Source: Pseudooceanicola algae
Lineage (GTDB): Bacteria > Pseudomonadota > Alphaproteobacteria > Rhodobacterales > Rhodobacteraceae
Reading direction: 5' to 3'
DNA: 64,000 bases
Assembly (NCBI RefSeq): GCF_003590145.2
Contig: NZ_CP060436.1
Coordinates: 344,001 to 408,000 of the forward strand
This document shows, piece after piece, positions 62,371-64,000 of this stretch (positions are counted from its first letter, which is position 1; each line of letters opens with the position of its first letter). The position numbers and the translations under genes were made by a program. Below the pieces are notes generated by a model. It made no database searches. It was not told where the DNA came from and saw nothing but the letters and a program-made list of their open reading frames with translations.

Positions 62371-63165
62371 CTATCCGAGGTTCATCTGTCGCACCTTCAC
62401 AAGCGCGGCCTCCAGACCTTTCGCGATGCTTTCGTCATGACCAGCGGCGCGGGTGGTGCGGAGGCCTTCGGCGATGACACCGTCATAGTCGATGAAGCTT
62501 TGAACGATGTCGGGGGCCTCGGCGATGCGGCCCTTCAACAACAGAGCGGCGTTGCAGACAAGGTTTTCGGCCGCGCCTCTGGCCAGGCTCGGGGACAACC
62601 CTTGCGATTCTGCCGCTTTGATCAGCGCGGTGGCGAGCAAGGCGGCATAGGCGGGGCCAGCCCCGGATAGGGCTGTCATGACGTCGATCTGGGCTTCTCC
62701 GGGCACTTCCGCTTCGGTCCCGATACCTGAGAAAATCGCGCGGGCGAGGCTCTTGTCCGCTTCGCCTGCAGCAGCGGCGGCGGTCCAGGGCGTATAGGAT
62801 TGCCCGACTTCGGCCAGGGCATTCGGCAGGGCGCGGATGATGCGCGAGGCGCCGGTTTTTTCGGCAATCTCAGCCGCCAGAACGCCCGCCATGACCGAGA
62901 TGACCAGCGCGTCGGGGCAGTGAAAGTTGCCGGCCCGAAAGTCGTCGGGTCGCAGGGACAGGATCACCACATCCGGGCTGGGCGCCTCTGCCAGGTCATG
63001 GTGCCAGGCGACGGGCCAGGCGGTGTAGGCGTTGCTGGGGCCGGATCGGTTCAGGGCGTGAAAGTGTTCGGCATCTGTCAGGCCATTGGCCAGCAGGGCA
63101 GGGCCGATATAGCGGCCAAGCCAGCCACTTGCTCCGACTAGGGCAATCACGGGATTGGGCGGCAT
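62371..63165 (-). CDS. ProC-like NAD(P)-dependent reductase
   Basis: A 264-aa protein; ATG 63165 follows AAAGGAG, so upstream in-frame starts are rejected. 'VIALVGASGWLGRYIGPAL' is a Rossmann site (GxxGxLG), and 'MTALSGAGPAYAALLATALI' is the pyrroline-5-carboxylate reductase signature. The family makes proline or reduces related imines. A G-A-S-G turn instead of G-G-G-M suggests a divergent member, perhaps not the housekeeping ProC. Confidence 0.75.
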   Translation of the reverse strand: MPPNPVIALVGASGWLGRYIGPALLANGLTDAEHFHALNRSGPSNAYTAWPVAWHHDLAEAPSPDVVILSLRPDDFRAGNFHCPDALVISVMAGVLAAEIAEKTGASRIIRALPNALAEVGQSYTPWTAAAAAGEADKSLARAIFSGIGTEAEVPGEAQIDVMTALSGAGPAYAALLATALIKAAESQGLSPSLARGAAENLVCNAALLLKGRIAEAPDIVQSFIDYDGVIAEGLRTTRAAGHDESIAKGLEAALVKVRQMNLG

Positions 63166-63208
63166 GGGCAGGCTCCTTTGGGGTGTCGGTTGCTCCGCAA
63201 GGCGAATT

Positions 63209-64000
63209 TCAGGTCCGGCAAATCTCGAGCATGGCGCGCAATCCATGACGGCCATTGGCAAAGCTGAGGCCGCCACCGTGCTGTTCGGCCACGGCCGTGA
63301 CGATGGTCAGGCCAAGGCCAAACCCATCCACGGCGCCGGCATTGGGGCCGCGCCGGAACGGCTGGATCAGGGCCTCCAACTCTTCGGCCCGCTGCTCCGT
63401 ACCTTCGTCCTCGACGGTGATGCAGGCAAAGCTGGAATCCGCCGTCAGGTCGACCCGCGCGCGCCGGCCGTATTTAAGCGCATTGTCGATCAGGTTCTCC
63501 AGCGCCCGACGCAGCGCGATGGGACGGGCCGTGACCAGCAGGCGCTTTGGTTCGGGCAAGGTCGTGGCCCGGCGCCGCGCCATAAAGACATTGGCGGCAC
63601 TTTCCATCACCCGAGGCTCCGGTGTGACCAGTTCGACCGGGCGGCCCATGTCCTGGTAGTCGTCCACGACGCTTTCCACCAGGGACGTAAGGGAAATCTG
63701 GCGTGGTTCCTCGTGGCTCAGCTCGGAGCGCGTGTAGGTCAGCACACCTTCGATCATACCGGTCATCCGGTCTATATCCGTATCGAATTTCTCGCGCAGA
63801 TCCGCATCCGCGATCAGGGCGGCACGCAGGCGCAGGCGGGTTGCGGGGGTGCCGAGGTCGTGGCTGACCCCGGAAAGGACCAGGGCCCGGCGGGACAATT
63901 GGTCCCGCTCGGCTTCCAGATAGCTGTTCACCGCCTGCACGATGGCATCCAACTCGGCCGGGCCTTCGGCGGCATAGGCCTGGGGGCCGCCAAGCCGGCG
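63209..64000 (-). CDS. Sensor histidine kinase, N-terminus outside window
   Basis: The frame is open to base 64000, so the gene is truncated; about 263 residues are visible. The H box 'GVSHDLGTPATRLRLR' holds the phospho-accepting histidine, followed by an N box 'LENLIDNALKYG', and G boxes 'VEDEG' and 'GFGLGLTIV'. The first visible part is the end of a HAMP-like linker. EnvZ-type orthodox kinase; its response regulator should lie outside the window or upstream. Confidence 0.88.
   Translation of the reverse strand, partial: RRLGGPQAYAAEGPAELDAIVQAVNSYLEAERDQLSRRALVLSGVSHDLGTPATRLRLRAALIADADLREKFDTDIDRMTGMIEGVLTYTRSELSHEEPRQISLTSLVESVVDDYQDMGRPVELVTPEPRVMESAANVFMARRRATTLPEPKRLLVTARPIALRRALENLIDNALKYGRRARVDLTADSSFACITVEDEGTEQRAEELEALIQPFRRGPNAGAVDGFGLGLTIVTAVAEQHGGGLSFANGRHGLRAMLEICRT

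Noticed and set aside
1-64000. CRISPR arrays
   Set aside because: Repeats found are short iterons or protein-coding duplications; no regular repeat-spacer pattern was seen.

Overview
The window reads as a high-GC alphaproteobacterial chromosome, most likely Rhodobacteraceae. The pointers are a holin of the gene-transfer-agent type, a palindromic intergenic element of a kind I associate with Rhodobacter and Roseobacter genomes, and the codon use. It holds two mobile regions followed by about 10.5 kb of ordinary chromosome. All identifications rest on reading the sequence; no searches were run.

Region A (1 to about 11.9 kb) is the right part of a first element whose left end lies outside the window. 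It has a primase-helicase, a cluster of TGACAC/GTGTCA words that could be its origin, a HEPN-like zinc-ribbon protein, small phage-type genes, a small terminase and a large terminase split into an ATPase gene and a nuclease gene. No portal, capsid or tail gene follows. Instead there is a leftward block with an AbiV-type abortive-infection protein, a HipA-like kinase with a partner, and a three-gene operon whose first product may have a sliding-clamp-like fold. The layout suggests a phage satellite or a decayed prophage carrying defence cargo.

Region B (12007-53445) is an apparently complete temperate podovirus integrated in a tRNA-Thr(UGU) gene. It is bounded by a 48-bp direct repeat of the tRNA 3' end. 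Between attL and the integrase sits a cargo islet: a VapBC45-like toxin-antitoxin pair, a KAP P-loop NTPase and an HNH-type cysteine/histidine protein. Then come integrase, an AlpA/Xis-like protein and small early genes (minus strand), a CI/Cro switch, a replication block (TOPRIM primase and DUF927-type helicase) with an iteron-like CTACGAC array, and the late genes: terminase, T7-like portal, scaffold, capsid, tail tubular proteins, three internal virion proteins, tail fibre, SGNH-esterase tailspike, endolysin and holin. A minus-strand zinc-ribbon/membrane gene interrupts the scaffold-capsid junction as a probable moron. One 1122-aa virion protein combines a lysozyme, a DdrB/ParB-like domain and an ADP-ribosyltransferase-like domain.

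Region C (53.5-64 kb) is host chromosome: a YHYH-domain exported protein, LysR and VOC genes, a TetR-controlled EmrAB-type efflux operon with two matching operators, a GntR regulator, an M20 amidohydrolase, a ProC-like reductase and a truncated sensor kinase.

The best candidates for undescribed biology are the KAP + HNH pair in the attL-integrase islet, the minus-strand moron in the capsid module, the injected polyvalent protein with a possible ADP-ribosyltransferase, and the terminase-bearing but capsid-less element A with its defence genes.
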